From Salibacterium qingdaonense (GTDB taxonomy: Bacteria > Bacillota > Bacilli > Bacillales > Marinococcaceae): a DNA stretch of 64,000 bases. The stretch spans positions 186,001-250,000 of the forward strand of contig NZ_FOTY01000002.1 in NCBI RefSeq assembly GCF_900114715.1, read 5' to 3'. Below, piece after piece: positions 29,638 to 38,790 of this stretch; position 1 is the first letter of the stretch, and every line of letters starts with the position of its first letter. The notes beneath the pieces are model-generated. The model ran no database searches, was not told the DNA's origin, and saw only the letters and a list, made by a program, of their open reading frames with translations. The position numbers and the translations under genes were made by a program.

Positions 29638-30549
29638 TTAATAGCCGTTTCTTCTGGTAATGACCATTCCCATGTAGGAAAGAATGGTGAATAAAACGGT
29701 AATAGTCAGGGAGTGGACGAGAGCGGGTGGCAGATACGAATCAACGAAAAGAATCGAAATTCCGGCTCCTGCCTGGACGAGCACAAGCAAAAAGACAGCA
29801 ATGCTTCCAAAAAAGAGGACAGGATACCTGCGGAAGCGGCGGATTGTCCAGATTAACAGTACAAGAAATAGTACTGCAAGCACCATAGCTGCAGCCCGGT
29901 GGATCATCTGAATGCTGAGTTGGTAAGCCAGTCCACTTCCCATGTCAGGTATAAAGCTGCCGTTACAAAGCGGAAAACCATTGCAGACATGTGTTGCGCC
30001 CGTATGTTTCACGTAAGCTCCGGTGTAAATAACGAGATAACTGTATACGAGCACCCCGAATAAATAATTGCGGTATGCCTTGGAAACCTGTACGTTGGTG
30101 ACGCTTGATTTTCCATCTTCAAAAGCAAGAACAGTAAGCAGAGCCACCGCAGCAAAGGAAATGGTCGATATTCCAAAGTGAAGGGCCAGAACAATGTCAT
30201 TGTTGCCCCATATCACAGCGCCGGCCCCCATAAAGCCCTGGAAAAGTATAAATAGTACAGCCATTAACGCCAGAAATTTGGTTTCCCGCAAATGACTTAG
30301 TTTTTTCCAGGACCATACTGCTAAAATAAATACAAACATTCCCATTAACCCCGACCACGCGCGGTGTGAGTATTCTATAATTGTTTCTTTTGCGGATGAT
30401 TCGGGGATAAGCTGACCGTAACAAAGGGGCCATGTTGCCCCGCATCCTTCAGCAGATCCGGTCTTTGTAACAAGCGCTCCCTGCAGGAGGACAATCAGCA
30501 TACCGATTGATGTTACAATACCAAATGTCTTCAAACCTTTATTCAACAT
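29638..30549 (-). CDS. ctaA: Heme A synthase
   Basis: A 303-residue membrane protein with about eight segments that oxidises the methyl group of heme O to make heme A for the aa3-type oxidase. Conserved features are VTKTGSAEGCGATWPLCYGQ with the paired cysteines, IEYSHRAWSG and the second-half HICNG-like THVCNGFPLCNG and IQMIHRAAA with heme-binding histidines. The start at 30549 has GGGGAGGTGTAT upstream; the much longer open frame to 30678 has no ribosome site. It is divergent from ctaB, as in B. subtilis. Confidence 0.95.
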   Translation of the reverse strand: MLNKGLKTFGIVTSIGMLIVLLQGALVTKTGSAEGCGATWPLCYGQLIPESSAKETIIEYSHRAWSGLMGMFVFILAVWSWKKLSHLRETKFLALMAVLFILFQGFMGAGAVIWGNNDIVLALHFGISTISFAAVALLTVLAFEDGKSSVTNVQVSKAYRNYLFGVLVYSYLVIYTGAYVKHTGATHVCNGFPLCNGSFIPDMGSGLAYQLSIQMIHRAAAMVLAVLFLVLLIWTIRRFRRYPVLFFGSIAVFLLVLVQAGAGISILFVDSYLPPALVHSLTITVLFTILSYMGMVITRRNGY

Positions 30550-30603
30550 ATACACCTCCCCGTCATTTGACGGATGGATTCCACTTATCAATCGTACATT
30601 ATC

Positions 30604-30633
30604 ATCGTAATGAAAACGCGTGAAAAAAGTCAA
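30604..30633 (-). promoter_or_regulatory. Candidate sigma-A promoter of ctaA
   Basis: On the minus strand TTGACT (30633-30628) and TACGAT (30609-30604) with an 18-bp spacer, 55 bp upstream of the ctaA start. Confidence 0.5.
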
Positions 30634-30733
30634 TTTCAGCGGGGTGAACAATTTGCAAACATTATAAAATGTGACCATCGTGTGAAACTTTTTAAACTAA
30701 TGAAATCCCGGTGGCTGTAATCTGCATCAGCTG

Positions 30734-30742
30734 TGGTATACT
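30734..30742 (+). promoter_or_regulatory. Extended -10 promoter for the ctaB operon
   Basis: TGGTATACT, an extended -10 box without a good -35, about 155 bp before ctaB; a second TGGTACAAT (30789-30797) lies nearer. One or both may start the ctaB-F transcript. Confidence 0.4.
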
Positions 30743-30896
30743 ATTGGGGGAAAAAGCAGAATTTCGATTCTCTAAGAAAGCGGGTATATGGTACAATTTG
30801 ATTATTAGTGGTCCATGACTTAAAGTGCGCTGCAACAGGTTGTCTGCTTCGGGCTCGTATTGTTCCAGGCCGCCGGATGATAAGGGGGTGAAAGGT

Positions 30897-31823
30897 TTGG
30901 ATGAATTCAATGCGGTTCCGCACGCAGCTGACAGCAAAAAAGGTTATTCAGAACAAACGCATCCTTCTTTGTGGAGGGACTATGCAAGTGCAGCCGGAAT
31001 CCCGGCAGTGTGCTTTTACCTGGTTTTTGTTGCTGCATCAATGGTTATTGCTTCGAGCTACTCGGACTTCCCTCTTCTGCAGAACCTGCACATTCTGATT
31101 CTGACGCTGGCCGGTGCAGGACTGACTGCTGCCGGAAGCTTCATGTTAAATAACTACCTTGACCGGGATCTGGACGCGGTTATGAAACGGACGAAACATA
31201 GACCGGCCGCAGCGGGAAGAATAAAACCGGCACGAATGTTAACCTCGGGTTTGATGCAGGCAGCCCTGGGCATTATGATATTGGGATCTGTGGAGCCTGT
31301 ATCCGCTGTAGCAGCGGCAGCCGGACTTGTCGTTTATATAGTGATTTACACTCTTTGGCTGAAAAGGGTTTCGACACTTCATGCCGCAGCTGGGGGGATA
31401 GCCGTCGCGGCAGCTCCGCTAATTGGCTGGGGCGCGGTAGATCCGGCCCTGCACTCTCATTCATGGCTGCTTTTTTGTATACTGTTTATGTGGTATCCGC
31501 CTCATTTTCTCGCGCTTGCCATACAGCGTGCGGAAGAATACCGGGCCGCAGGCATACCGGTTCTTCCGGCCCAAGCCGGGGACGCTGTAGTGAAACGGCA
31601 GATTGTTCTGTACGCTGCAGTGCTTCTTGCAGTTACTCTTTTTTTGCGTGAATTTGGAAGCGTTTATACGTTAACAGCCGCCTGTCTTGGGGCCGGGTGG
31701 CTGATTCCGGGAGCTGCAGGCTTTTTCCTGAAAAATAACACAGGATGGGCCCGTTATATGTTTGTTTATTCCTTTCCATATATGACGATATTATTTATAG
31801 TTATGGCTGTTGTTCATATGTGA
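30897..31823 (+). CDS. ctaB: Protoheme IX farnesyltransferase (heme O synthase)
   Basis: A 308-residue UbiA-family prenyltransferase with about nine membrane segments. It adds farnesyl to heme B, giving heme O, the substrate of CtaA. The first aspartate-rich motif is NNYLDRDLDAVMKRTKHRP; the second region has YPPHFLALAIQRAEEYRAAGIPVLP. The start is TTG at 30897, eight bases after AAGGGGG; a GTG at 30888 is an alternative. It is the first gene of ctaBCDEF, 91 bp before ctaC. Confidence 0.93.
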   Translation: MDEFNAVPHAADSKKGYSEQTHPSLWRDYASAAGIPAVCFYLVFVAASMVIASSYSDFPLLQNLHILILTLAGAGLTAAGSFMLNNYLDRDLDAVMKRTKHRPAAAGRIKPARMLTSGLMQAALGIMILGSVEPVSAVAAAAGLVVYIVIYTLWLKRVSTLHAAAGGIAVAAAPLIGWGAVDPALHSHSWLLFCILFMWYPPHFLALAIQRAEEYRAAGIPVLPAQAGDAVVKRQIVLYAAVLLAVTLFLREFGSVYTLTAACLGAGWLIPGAAGFFLKNNTGWARYMFVYSFPYMTILFIVMAVVHM

Positions 31824-31914
31824 AATACTACCGGCAGTTCACTGCATGCTGCTGTAGATGAGTAAATAAATTTGGTATTTCTTACTTCATTGGAAAGAGA
31901 GGTTTGATGATTCG

Positions 31915-33099
31915 ATGAAAAGACATCTGGGATTACTGCGTCTTCTCCCGCTGACAGCGGTATTTATGCTGCTTGCCGGGTGCGGGGAAGAAAGATTGTC
32001 TGCGCTCGATCCTTACGGGCCGCAGGCAGAATGGATTCTCGACAACATGATTTTAAGCCTGTATGTCATGGCACTGGTCGTGATTGTTGTATTTGTTCTC
32101 TACTTTATTGCTGTATTTAAATTTCGGAAAAAACCGGGTGATGAGGAACTTCCAAAGCAGGTGGAGGGCAGTAAAGCACTTGAACTTACGTGGACGATCA
32201 TACCTGTAATTCTGCTTGCCATACTCGCTGTTCCGACTATCTGGGGTACATATTATATGGCCGAAGAAGTGCCGGAAGCCGCCGGCTCCAGTGGGGAAGA
32301 ATCCGGTGATGAAGAACAAAGCGGAGAAGGAGGGGACTCCGGGAACGGTGAAAGTTCTTCAGAAGAGTCTCCTCAAGGAGAAGATGCCCTCGTTATTGAT
32401 GTTACAGGGCACCAGTTCTGGTGGCAGTTTGACTATCCGGACGGATTTTCGGCGGGCAATGAAGTGTATATCCCGACAAATGAAAAAGTCTGGTTTAATT
32501 TAACCGCCAGTGACGTTATCCACTCCTTCTGGGTTCCAGCTCTTGGAGGAAAAATCGACACCATTCCGGGTGTGGAAAACACCATGTGGCTGGAAGCAAA
32601 CGAACCCGGTGTATATAAGGGGAAATGTGCCGAATTGTGCGGCCCGTCACACGCATTGATGGACTTTAAAGTCATTGCAATGGAACCGGAAGAGTATGAA
32701 GCCTGGGAAGCAGAAATGGCCTCAGGAAATGCTTCCGGCGGGCAGTCGTCCGAAGAAAGTGGATCAGAACAGGAAACGTCAGATAACGATTCCGGTGAAG
32801 GGGCATCCGCTGCATCAAACGGCAGACAGGCTTTTGAAGATCAAGGCTGTATAACCTGTCACGCAGTCGATGGACAGGGCACCGGCCAGGGACCGACGTT
32901 ATCCAACTTCGGAGACCGTGAAAAAATTGCCAATATCCTCGAACCTACAGATGAAAACCTCGAGGATTGGATTCGTCATCCAGGTGATATCAAGCAGGGA
33001 AATAATATGCCGGCCTTTCCGGATATGAATGATGAAGATATGAACGCTATCGTTCAGTACCTTCAATCCCTTAGTGCAGAAGAAAATATGAATCAGTAA
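31915..33099 (+). CDS. ctaC: Cytochrome c oxidase subunit II with fused cytochrome c (caa3)
   Basis: A 394-residue lipoprotein (lipobox LAGC, Cys 23) that takes electrons at a binuclear copper centre and carries its own cytochrome c. Two membrane helices (about 45-68 and 92-113) are followed by the CuA domain: His 203, Cys 238, Cys 242, His 246 and Met 249. The heme c site is CITCH at 312-316. Two long Ser/Gly/Glu-rich inserts are unusual: about 118-156 between helix 2 and CuA, and about 270-302 between CuA and the cytochrome domain. They carry many acidic residues and no aromatic ones, as expected of flexible salt-adapted linkers outside the cell. Confidence 0.95.
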   Translation: MKRHLGLLRLLPLTAVFMLLAGCGEERLSALDPYGPQAEWILDNMILSLYVMALVVIVVFVLYFIAVFKFRKKPGDEELPKQVEGSKALELTWTIIPVILLAILAVPTIWGTYYMAEEVPEAAGSSGEESGDEEQSGEGGDSGNGESSSEESPQGEDALVIDVTGHQFWWQFDYPDGFSAGNEVYIPTNEKVWFNLTASDVIHSFWVPALGGKIDTIPGVENTMWLEANEPGVYKGKCAELCGPSHALMDFKVIAMEPEEYEAWEAEMASGNASGGQSSEESGSEQETSDNDSGEGASAASNGRQAFEDQGCITCHAVDGQGTGQGPTLSNFGDREKIANILEPTDENLEDWIRHPGDIKQGNNMPAFPDMNDEDMNAIVQYLQSLSAEENMNQ

Positions 33100-33119
33100 T
33101 GAAAAGGGAGGTTAATGAC

Positions 33120-34994
33120 GTGGCAACAGCTACTGCTACCAACACGAATAAAAGTGTATTATGGGACTGGTTGACAACTGTGGACCATAAAAAACTCGCT
33201 GTACTGTATTTAATAGCCGGCGCCTTATTTTTTTTGAAAGCCGGCCTTATGGCCATATTTATGCGTATTCAGCTTATGTCGGCAGAGAACACGTTTCTCA
33301 GCGGTCAGACATTTAATGAATTTGTTACGATGCATGGAACTATCATGCTCTTTCTGGCTGTCACTCCACTGATATTTGCATTTATGAACTTTGTGATTCC
33401 GCTTCAGATCGGAGCAAGAGACGTTGCGTTTCCGTTTGTGAACGCTCTAGGTTTCTGGATTTTCTTTTTCGGTGGACTGCTCGTAAGTGTCAGCTGGTTT
33501 TTCGGTGGTGCTCCGGACGCGGGGTGGACAGCGTATGTTCCCCTGTCGAGCGGAGAATACGGCGATCTAGGCCTGGACTTTTATGTTCTGGGACTGCAGA
33601 TCAGCGGTCTTGGTACACTTGTATCAGCCATCAACTTTATCGTTACGATTATCAATATGCGCGCGCCGGGCATGACGATGATGAGACTTCCGCTTTTCTG
33701 CTGGACTGGTCTTGTAACATCAATTCTTATTGTCTTTGCTTTTACGCCGCTTGCAGCGGGACTGGCGCTTTTGATGCTGGATAGAATTTTTGGAGCACAG
33801 TATTTCAACCCTGGAAGCGGGGGGAATCCTGTTCTGTGGCAGCATATCTTCTGGATTTTCGGACATCCTGAAGTATATATTCTTGTGCTGCCGGCTTTTG
33901 GGATTATTTCAGAGGTCATTCCGGCCTTTTCGAAAAAACGATTGTTTGGGTATACCGCCATGGTATTTGCTACGCTTATTATCGCATTTCTTTCCTTCAT
34001 GGTGTGGGTCCACCATATGTTCACCGTCGGCATAGGACCGATTACCAATTCTGTATTTGCGATTGCAACGATGGCTATTGGTGTTCCAACCGGAATTAAA
34101 ATATTTAACTGGCTCTTTACAATGTGGGGCGGGAAGATAATATTTAACACAGCAATGCTTTGTGCTTCCTCTTTCGTACCGACGTTTGTGCTCGGCGGAG
34201 TAACAGGTGTTATGCTGGCGATGGTTCCAGTGGATTATTTGTATCACGACACATACTTTGTTGTCGCACACTTCCATTACATCGTTGTTGGAGGTATTGC
34301 CCTCGGTCTTCTTGCCGGTACATTTTACTGGTATCCGAAAATGTTTGGACATAAGTTGAACGAGAAACTCGGGCAGCTCATGTTCTGGATGTTTTATGTC
34401 GGGTTCCACCTGACATTTTTCATTCAGCACATTCTCGGTCTTATAGGAATGCCCAGACGTGTATTCACGTATCTCGATGGCCAGGGTATGGAAACCATGA
34501 ACCTTGTTTCCAGTATCGGTGCTTTTATGATGGGAGCTGCCATCATTGTACTGTTGATTAATGTGGTATATTCCGCTTATACGTCTAAACGGGTTACAGT
34601 ACGTGATCCGTGGGATGCACGTACGCTGGAATGGGCTACAACAACACCGGTGCCTGAATACAATTTCGCTCAGACACCGCAGGTGCGTTCCCTTGATCCA
34701 TGGTTTTATGAAAAAGTGCATGGGGACGGCACGATGAAACCGGCTGAACCAATGGATGAGATCCACATGCCGAATGGATCTATTCTGCCGCTTACCATAG
34801 GTCTGGGGCTGTTTGTCTGGGGATTTGGCATGATTATGATGCAGATGGAGAATCCGCTCATTCCGGAATGGATAGTCATAGGAGCAGGTGTTATTATAAC
34901 CTTCGGCTCTATGCTGCTTCACTCGATACATGAAGATCATGGTTATCATATACCTCTTGATAAGATCAAAAAAATCGAAAAGGAGGTAAGCTGA
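33120..34994 (+). CDS. ctaD: Cytochrome c oxidase subunit I
   Basis: The catalytic subunit, 624 residues, with about 14 membrane helices, hemes a and a3, and CuB. The low-spin heme ligand is in EFVTMHGTIM, the CuB/proton region is HIFWIFGHPEVYILVLPAFG, then VWVHHMF, and HDTYFVVAHFHYIVVGG carries the heme a and a3 histidines. The GTG at 33120 has AAAGGGAGGTTAATGAC just before it and aligns with B. subtilis CtaD; an ATG at 33099 that overlaps the ctaC stop has no ribosome site. Confidence 0.96.
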   Translation: MATATATNTNKSVLWDWLTTVDHKKLAVLYLIAGALFFLKAGLMAIFMRIQLMSAENTFLSGQTFNEFVTMHGTIMLFLAVTPLIFAFMNFVIPLQIGARDVAFPFVNALGFWIFFFGGLLVSVSWFFGGAPDAGWTAYVPLSSGEYGDLGLDFYVLGLQISGLGTLVSAINFIVTIINMRAPGMTMMRLPLFCWTGLVTSILIVFAFTPLAAGLALLMLDRIFGAQYFNPGSGGNPVLWQHIFWIFGHPEVYILVLPAFGIISEVIPAFSKKRLFGYTAMVFATLIIAFLSFMVWVHHMFTVGIGPITNSVFAIATMAIGVPTGIKIFNWLFTMWGGKIIFNTAMLCASSFVPTFVLGGVTGVMLAMVPVDYLYHDTYFVVAHFHYIVVGGIALGLLAGTFYWYPKMFGHKLNEKLGQLMFWMFYVGFHLTFFIQHILGLIGMPRRVFTYLDGQGMETMNLVSSIGAFMMGAAIIVLLINVVYSAYTSKRVTVRDPWDARTLEWATTTPVPEYNFAQTPQVRSLDPWFYEKVHGDGTMKPAEPMDEIHMPNGSILPLTIGLGLFVWGFGMIMMQMENPLIPEWIVIGAGVIITFGSMLLHSIHEDHGYHIPLDKIKKIEKEVS

Positions 34995-34995
34995 T

Positions 34996-35619
34996 ATGTC
35001 TGATTCCGTTGATGTAAGCAAAGGCCTCCCTCCAAACCCCGAGAAAGCAACACTAGAGGGTAAAAACAAATTTCTGGGATTCTGGGTTTTTCTAGGCGGG
35101 GAAACCATTATGTTTGCTACGTTTTTCGGAACGTTTCTCGGCCTTCGTGACGGCACGGCGGGCGGACCGTCAGCCTCAGAACTGTTCTCGCTTCCGCTCG
35201 TCTTTATTATGACAATGCTGCTTTTGACCAGTTCGTTGACCAGTGTTCTGGCTATGTACTCCATGAAGAAAAACAACTTTAAGAACATGATGGTACTCAC
35301 TGGTGTCACTGTGCTTTTGGGCTTTGCTTTTCTCGGTTTTGAAATATACGAGTTTTACGAGTATGTCCATCACGGTGGACTTGGATTTACGACCAGTGCG
35401 TTTGGATCTTCCTTTTATTCCCTGGTGGGTCTGCACGGAGCTCACGTAACATTTGGTCTGTTCTGGTTTATCACACTAATGATACGATACAGCCGTACCG
35501 GAATTACGTTGACAAATGCGCCTAAATTTTACCTGGCGAGCTTATACTGGCACTTTATCGATGTCGTATGGGTCTTTATTTTCACGGTTGTGTATCTAAT
35601 GGCTATAGGAGGTGCGTAA
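34996..35619 (+). CDS. ctaE: Cytochrome c oxidase subunit III
   Basis: A 207-residue integral membrane subunit with about five helices that stabilises the oxidase and may guide oxygen or protons. Recognisable are FLGFWVFLGGETIMFATFFGTF, GLHGAHVTFGLFW and YWHFIDVVWVFIFTVVYL. It starts one base after ctaD with AAAGGAGGTAAGCTG as ribosome site. Confidence 0.95.
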   Translation: MSDSVDVSKGLPPNPEKATLEGKNKFLGFWVFLGGETIMFATFFGTFLGLRDGTAGGPSASELFSLPLVFIMTMLLLTSSLTSVLAMYSMKKNNFKNMMVLTGVTVLLGFAFLGFEIYEFYEYVHHGGLGFTTSAFGSSFYSLVGLHGAHVTFGLFWFITLMIRYSRTGITLTNAPKFYLASLYWHFIDVVWVFIFTVVYLMAIGGA

Positions 35620-35622
35620 TAC

Positions 35623-35967
35623 ATGTCCGATGAAATGTCTAAGCCGTTTGACAAAAGTGCCTTGACGCATGAAGAATTGTTGAAAATAAACCGCGAACGA
35701 AAAATACAGATAACGGCGTTTGCATGTATGATCTTTTTAACACTGCTTGCTTTTATAGCAGTCGCAATGGAAATGATTGCTCCAGGTTTTACCGTTCCTT
35801 TTATTCTTCTTTTGGCGGTTGTACAGTTTGCACTGCAGTTGTTCTATTTCATGCATCTGAAAGATAAGGACCACGAATGGCCCAATGCCTTTATGCTCAC
35901 AGGGATTGTGGTTTCTACACCAGCGGTGATTGCTTTGATCCTGCTGCTTGGTGTAACAAAATATTGA
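35623..35967 (+). CDS. ctaF: Cytochrome c oxidase subunit IVB
   Basis: A 114-residue subunit with three membrane helices, typical of Bacillus caa3 oxidase subunit IV (QLFYFMHLKDKDHEWPN loop between helices 2 and 3). It begins three bases after ctaE with ATAGGAGGTGC upstream and closes the ctaBCDEF operon before a terminator. Confidence 0.92.
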   Translation: MSDEMSKPFDKSALTHEELLKINRERKIQITAFACMIFLTLLAFIAVAMEMIAPGFTVPFILLLAVVQFALQLFYFMHLKDKDHEWPNAFMLTGIVVSTPAVIALILLLGVTKY

Positions 35968-35975
35968 TGGAACAG

Positions 35976-36009
35976 AACTGCTCCTCTTCATTTTAAGAGG
36001 AGCAGTTTT
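35976..36009 (+). terminator. Terminator of the cta operon
   Basis: A 13-bp stem AACTGCTCCTCTT / AAGAGGAGCAGTT with six-base loop and a short T-run, right after ctaF. The next gene has its own ribosome site 80 bp on. Confidence 0.85.
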
Positions 36010-36095
36010 CGTTCACTTGATTGTTATAGAAGCACCATAGGCAGACGGACTTTGTGCTGTATAATGGATGTACAATGAAAAAAGGAGGATGAGCC

Positions 36096-36650
36096 ATGGC
36101 AGAAAATACTGCTTATCCCGAAAAATCAAAGAAAGACCGCAGTAATACTTGGATTGCTGTTACGTTAACGGTAGTCATTAATGGACTGATTACTGTACTG
36201 TTTTTTATGGACGGGTATCAAGGGGAAGTGGGATTTGATCTGACGATTCTGCCGCTTATAAATGCTGTTTTGAACAGTTTCACGACTGTATTTCTTTTGG
36301 TTGCCCTGTTTTTCATTCTGCGGAAAAATATAAAAATGCATCGTCGTTTTATTTATGGAGCTTTTACGACGACGTTTCTGTTTCTGGGAACGTATCTTAC
36401 GTATCATTTTCTTGCGGAATCCACAGCTTATGGTGGAACAGGGCTGCTTGCGTATATCTATTACTTCATTTTGATTACTCATATTCTATTGGCCATTGTG
36501 ATCGTACCACTTGCCGTTGTGACCTTTTTAAGGGGGATCAAATATCAGAAAGCCCGCCACCGGAAAATAGCCAGAGTCACCATGCCGTTATGGTTGTATG
36601 TCAGTATTACCGGTGTCGTCGTTTATCTGATGATTTCTCCCTATTATTAA
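36096..36650 (+). CDS. DUF420 family membrane protein (YozB-like)
   Basis: A 184-residue protein with five membrane helices and the DUF420 signature: KIKMHRRFIYGAF, TYLTYHF, LILITHILLAI and KARHRKIARVTMPLWLYVSITGVVVYLM. Conserved histidines in the helices suggest heme or metal contact. Members are often found beside cytochrome oxidase operons and are thought to help their assembly. Here it stands where B. subtilis has the caa3 assembly gene ctaG, which is absent from the window. Confidence 0.85.
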   Translation: MAENTAYPEKSKKDRSNTWIAVTLTVVINGLITVLFFMDGYQGEVGFDLTILPLINAVLNSFTTVFLLVALFFILRKNIKMHRRFIYGAFTTTFLFLGTYLTYHFLAESTAYGGTGLLAYIYYFILITHILLAIVIVPLAVVTFLRGIKYQKARHRKIARVTMPLWLYVSITGVVVYLMISPYY

Positions 36651-36689
36651 TGTAAAATCATGCAGCCTTTTTTCAACCGGGGAATAAAA

Positions 36690-36869
36690 AGAAGCTGGGA
36701 CAAAAGTAAAACAGGCGGAGGACAGCACGAATGTCCTGCGGCGTTGTTCAACAGTCGAATGGTAGCGAAGCATTTTGGCGCAGCGGTTTGTCTCAGCAAC
36801 GAAAAATGCCGAACGATTTTTTTATCGTTCGGCATTTTTCTATCTATAGAGGTTTTGTCCCAGACTCTT
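36690..36869 (-). repeat. GGGACAAAA element, copy 2 (180 bp, internally shortened)
   Basis: Read on the minus strand it begins AAGAGTCTGGGACAAAACC and ends CTTTTGTCCCAGCTTCTT. The hairpin AAAATGCCGAACGAT / ATCGTTCGGCATTTT is at 36802-36839. The body TTGCTGAGACAAACCGCTGC is nearly identical to the composite copy at 9.0 kb. About 30-50 bp of the middle module is missing compared with copies 3 and 4. It starts 39 bp after the DUF420 stop and fills the gap to the next gene. Confidence 0.88.
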
Positions 36870-36918
36870 TACATTATTTTGTAACCGGCGCGCCGCTCGA
36901 TGACTGTTCGGTGTTTTC

Positions 36919-37977
36919 TCAGATTTTGAAATTCAGCTTGATAATTCCCGCTTCTCTAGCCGAAGTGAACGCGATAACAGCAAGCGGTCCGATAATAAAA
37001 CCAACGACTCCAAGCACGGAAAGACCGAGATAAAGCGAAATAAGTGTGGCTAGTGCGGACAATCCAATGTGACTTCCCATTACCTTCGGTTCCACGGTAC
37101 GGCGGATGATCAAAAGCACAATCGCAAGCACCATCAGTTGGGTTCCCAGTAACAAGTCGCCTGCAATAAAGTGATAAAGCGACCACGGTGCAAGCACTGC
37201 AATCGACCCGATAATCGGGATGAAGTCAACCACCCAGATAAGAATGGACATCAACAGTGCAACGTCTGGCGTGAAAATGTATAAACTGACTAAGGTTACG
37301 GCGAGAATAATGAGGCTTACCAAAAATTGAGCTTTGAAAAAGCCAAGTATCACATAGGACAAACGGGACGTCATGAAATGAAATTTTTCTGCTGTACTCT
37401 CTTTCATGAAAGAGTACATCTTTCTTCTTAACCGCGGCAGATCCATCAAAAAAAGGAATAAAGCAATCAAATAAACAAGTAGCGATATGATGAAGCCGGG
37501 GATGGAAGCCAGCACTCCCGGAATCCGGTCAGCGTAAGACAGCAGGGCATCCCTGTAGCTGTTTAGTCCATTGATAATCTGTTCATTAATCTGATTAATG
37601 GTATCCGGCGGCAGATTCATACTTTGATACGCACTGTCAATTCTGGACTGCAGGCTTAACAATGCTTCATTTAATTCACTAACATACCCCGGCAGGTTAT
37701 TAATGAAAAATATCACCTGGGACACGAGTTGTGTTGTAACAAAATAACCGCAGAGTGCAAGAATCAACAGAAATAAAACAAACACAATCATAACGGAGAT
37801 ATTTCGTTTTATGTTCCATTTTTCGTGCAGAAAGCGGACTCCGGGCGATAAGAAAAGGGCGGTAATCAGAGCTGCAATAATTGGTCCTGATACCGGGAGA
37901 ATGTAATATGCTCCCAAGAGAAGCAGCAGCACACCCAAAACCCGCAGTAATACTTTTTTATTAAAAATCGACGGCAC
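36919..37977 (-). CDS. AI-2E/YtvI-family membrane transporter
   Basis: A 352-residue protein with seven or eight membrane segments: two at the N-terminus, a long extracytoplasmic stretch (about 95-155) and the conserved C-terminal block FIPIIGSIAVLAPWSLYHF ... EPKVMGSHIGLSALATLISLYLG. The family includes putative AI-2 exporters, Na+/H+ antiporters of halophiles and the sporulation protein YtvI; the substrate cannot be told. AAAGGAG lies one base before an ATG at 37983 but seven before a GTG at 37977, so the GTG is preferred. It ends 49 bp from the GGGACAAAA element. Confidence 0.85.
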   Translation of the reverse strand: MPSIFNKKVLLRVLGVLLLLLGAYYILPVSGPIIAALITALFLSPGVRFLHEKWNIKRNISVMIVFVLFLLILALCGYFVTTQLVSQVIFFINNLPGYVSELNEALLSLQSRIDSAYQSMNLPPDTINQINEQIINGLNSYRDALLSYADRIPGVLASIPGFIISLLVYLIALFLFLMDLPRLRRKMYSFMKESTAEKFHFMTSRLSYVILGFFKAQFLVSLIILAVTLVSLYIFTPDVALLMSILIWVVDFIPIIGSIAVLAPWSLYHFIAGDLLLGTQLMVLAIVLLIIRRTVEPKVMGSHIGLSALATLISLYLGLSVLGVVGFIIGPLAVIAFTSAREAGIIKLNFKI

Positions 37978-38139
37978 TTTCATGCTCCTTTCGACGTACT
38001 CCCTGTATTAAACGAAGCGGCACTCTTTCATTATAATAGTGGAGCACCCGGTTGGACAGAAAAAAGCATTGCAAATCGAATCCATTATACTAAACCGCCT
38101 GCAGACGGGCCATCCGGTTCATCGGATGAAACGAGAAAA

Positions 38140-38165
38140 CCGGGGAATTCCTGATCATTCCCCGG
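38140..38165 (-). terminator. Likely terminator of the yugN-like gene
   Basis: A 9-bp perfect stem CCGGGGAAT / ATTCCCCGG followed by TTTTC on the minus strand, about 100 bp after the yugN-like stop. Confidence 0.6.
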
Positions 38166-38266
38166 CAATTTAAATATCCGTACAGTATAGGAGAAAGTGG
38201 AACATGTTGTAAACGGATGCGTTTTGCAGAATGCTCTAACTGTCACTTGTACTATGTACGGCAGTG

Positions 38267-38629
38267 TTATAACGTTTCTGCCTCCTGCAGATCCTGCTGG
38301 AGCTTTTCAATCTTCTGCGTGCACTTTTTGATGATTTTTTCAGGGAAATCTTCATCGTATTCTATGCCGTGAGGATAATAGTGGCGGCCGAAAAACGGTG
38401 TCAGCAGACGCACTTCAGCGTCTTCTTTTGGTATTTCACCCTGAACAGCAACGGCCTGTACCCTCAGATAATAAGTGGCGTCATCTGTTTGGTCGAGCAG
38501 TTTATAGTCAAAGGTGACGCGTTCATAATCCCATTGCCCTTCGTGGATAAACCCGTTACTTTCCATAATCCGGACGAGACGGCCGAAGTTAAATTCTTTT
38601 CCGTGAAAATCATAATCTTCAATTTTCAT
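38267..38629 (-). CDS. YugN-like family protein
   Basis: A 120-residue protein with an alpha/beta plan: FNFGRLVRIMESNGFIHEGQWDYERVTFDYKL, then LRVQAVAVQGEIP and the conserved LLTPFFGRHYYPHGIEYDEDFP. These match the YugN-like family known from B. subtilis yugN. The function is unknown. An AATCAGGAGGTCCGAT ribosome site precedes the ATG. It is divergent from the CBS protein. Confidence 0.82.
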   Translation of the reverse strand: MKIEDYDFHGKEFNFGRLVRIMESNGFIHEGQWDYERVTFDYKLLDQTDDATYYLRVQAVAVQGEIPKEDAEVRLLTPFFGRHYYPHGIEYDEDFPEKIIKKCTQKIEKLQQDLQEAETL

Positions 38630-38790
38630 ATCGGACCTCCTGATTTTCCTTAACTTATCATATTTTGCACTACTTTAATCTTAATATGAATATTTTGAAG
38701 ATGCAATCTTATTGTGTGACAGAAGAAAGAATAATCCGGCGTTTTCCTGTACATAGTATAGAAAGATTAAAAAAGGAGGATGGATAGAAG

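Noticed and set aside
33909-35309. A 466-codon minus-strand frame across ctaD and ctaE
   Set aside because: Shadow of two certain membrane-protein genes; His/Arg/Lys-rich low-quality translation.
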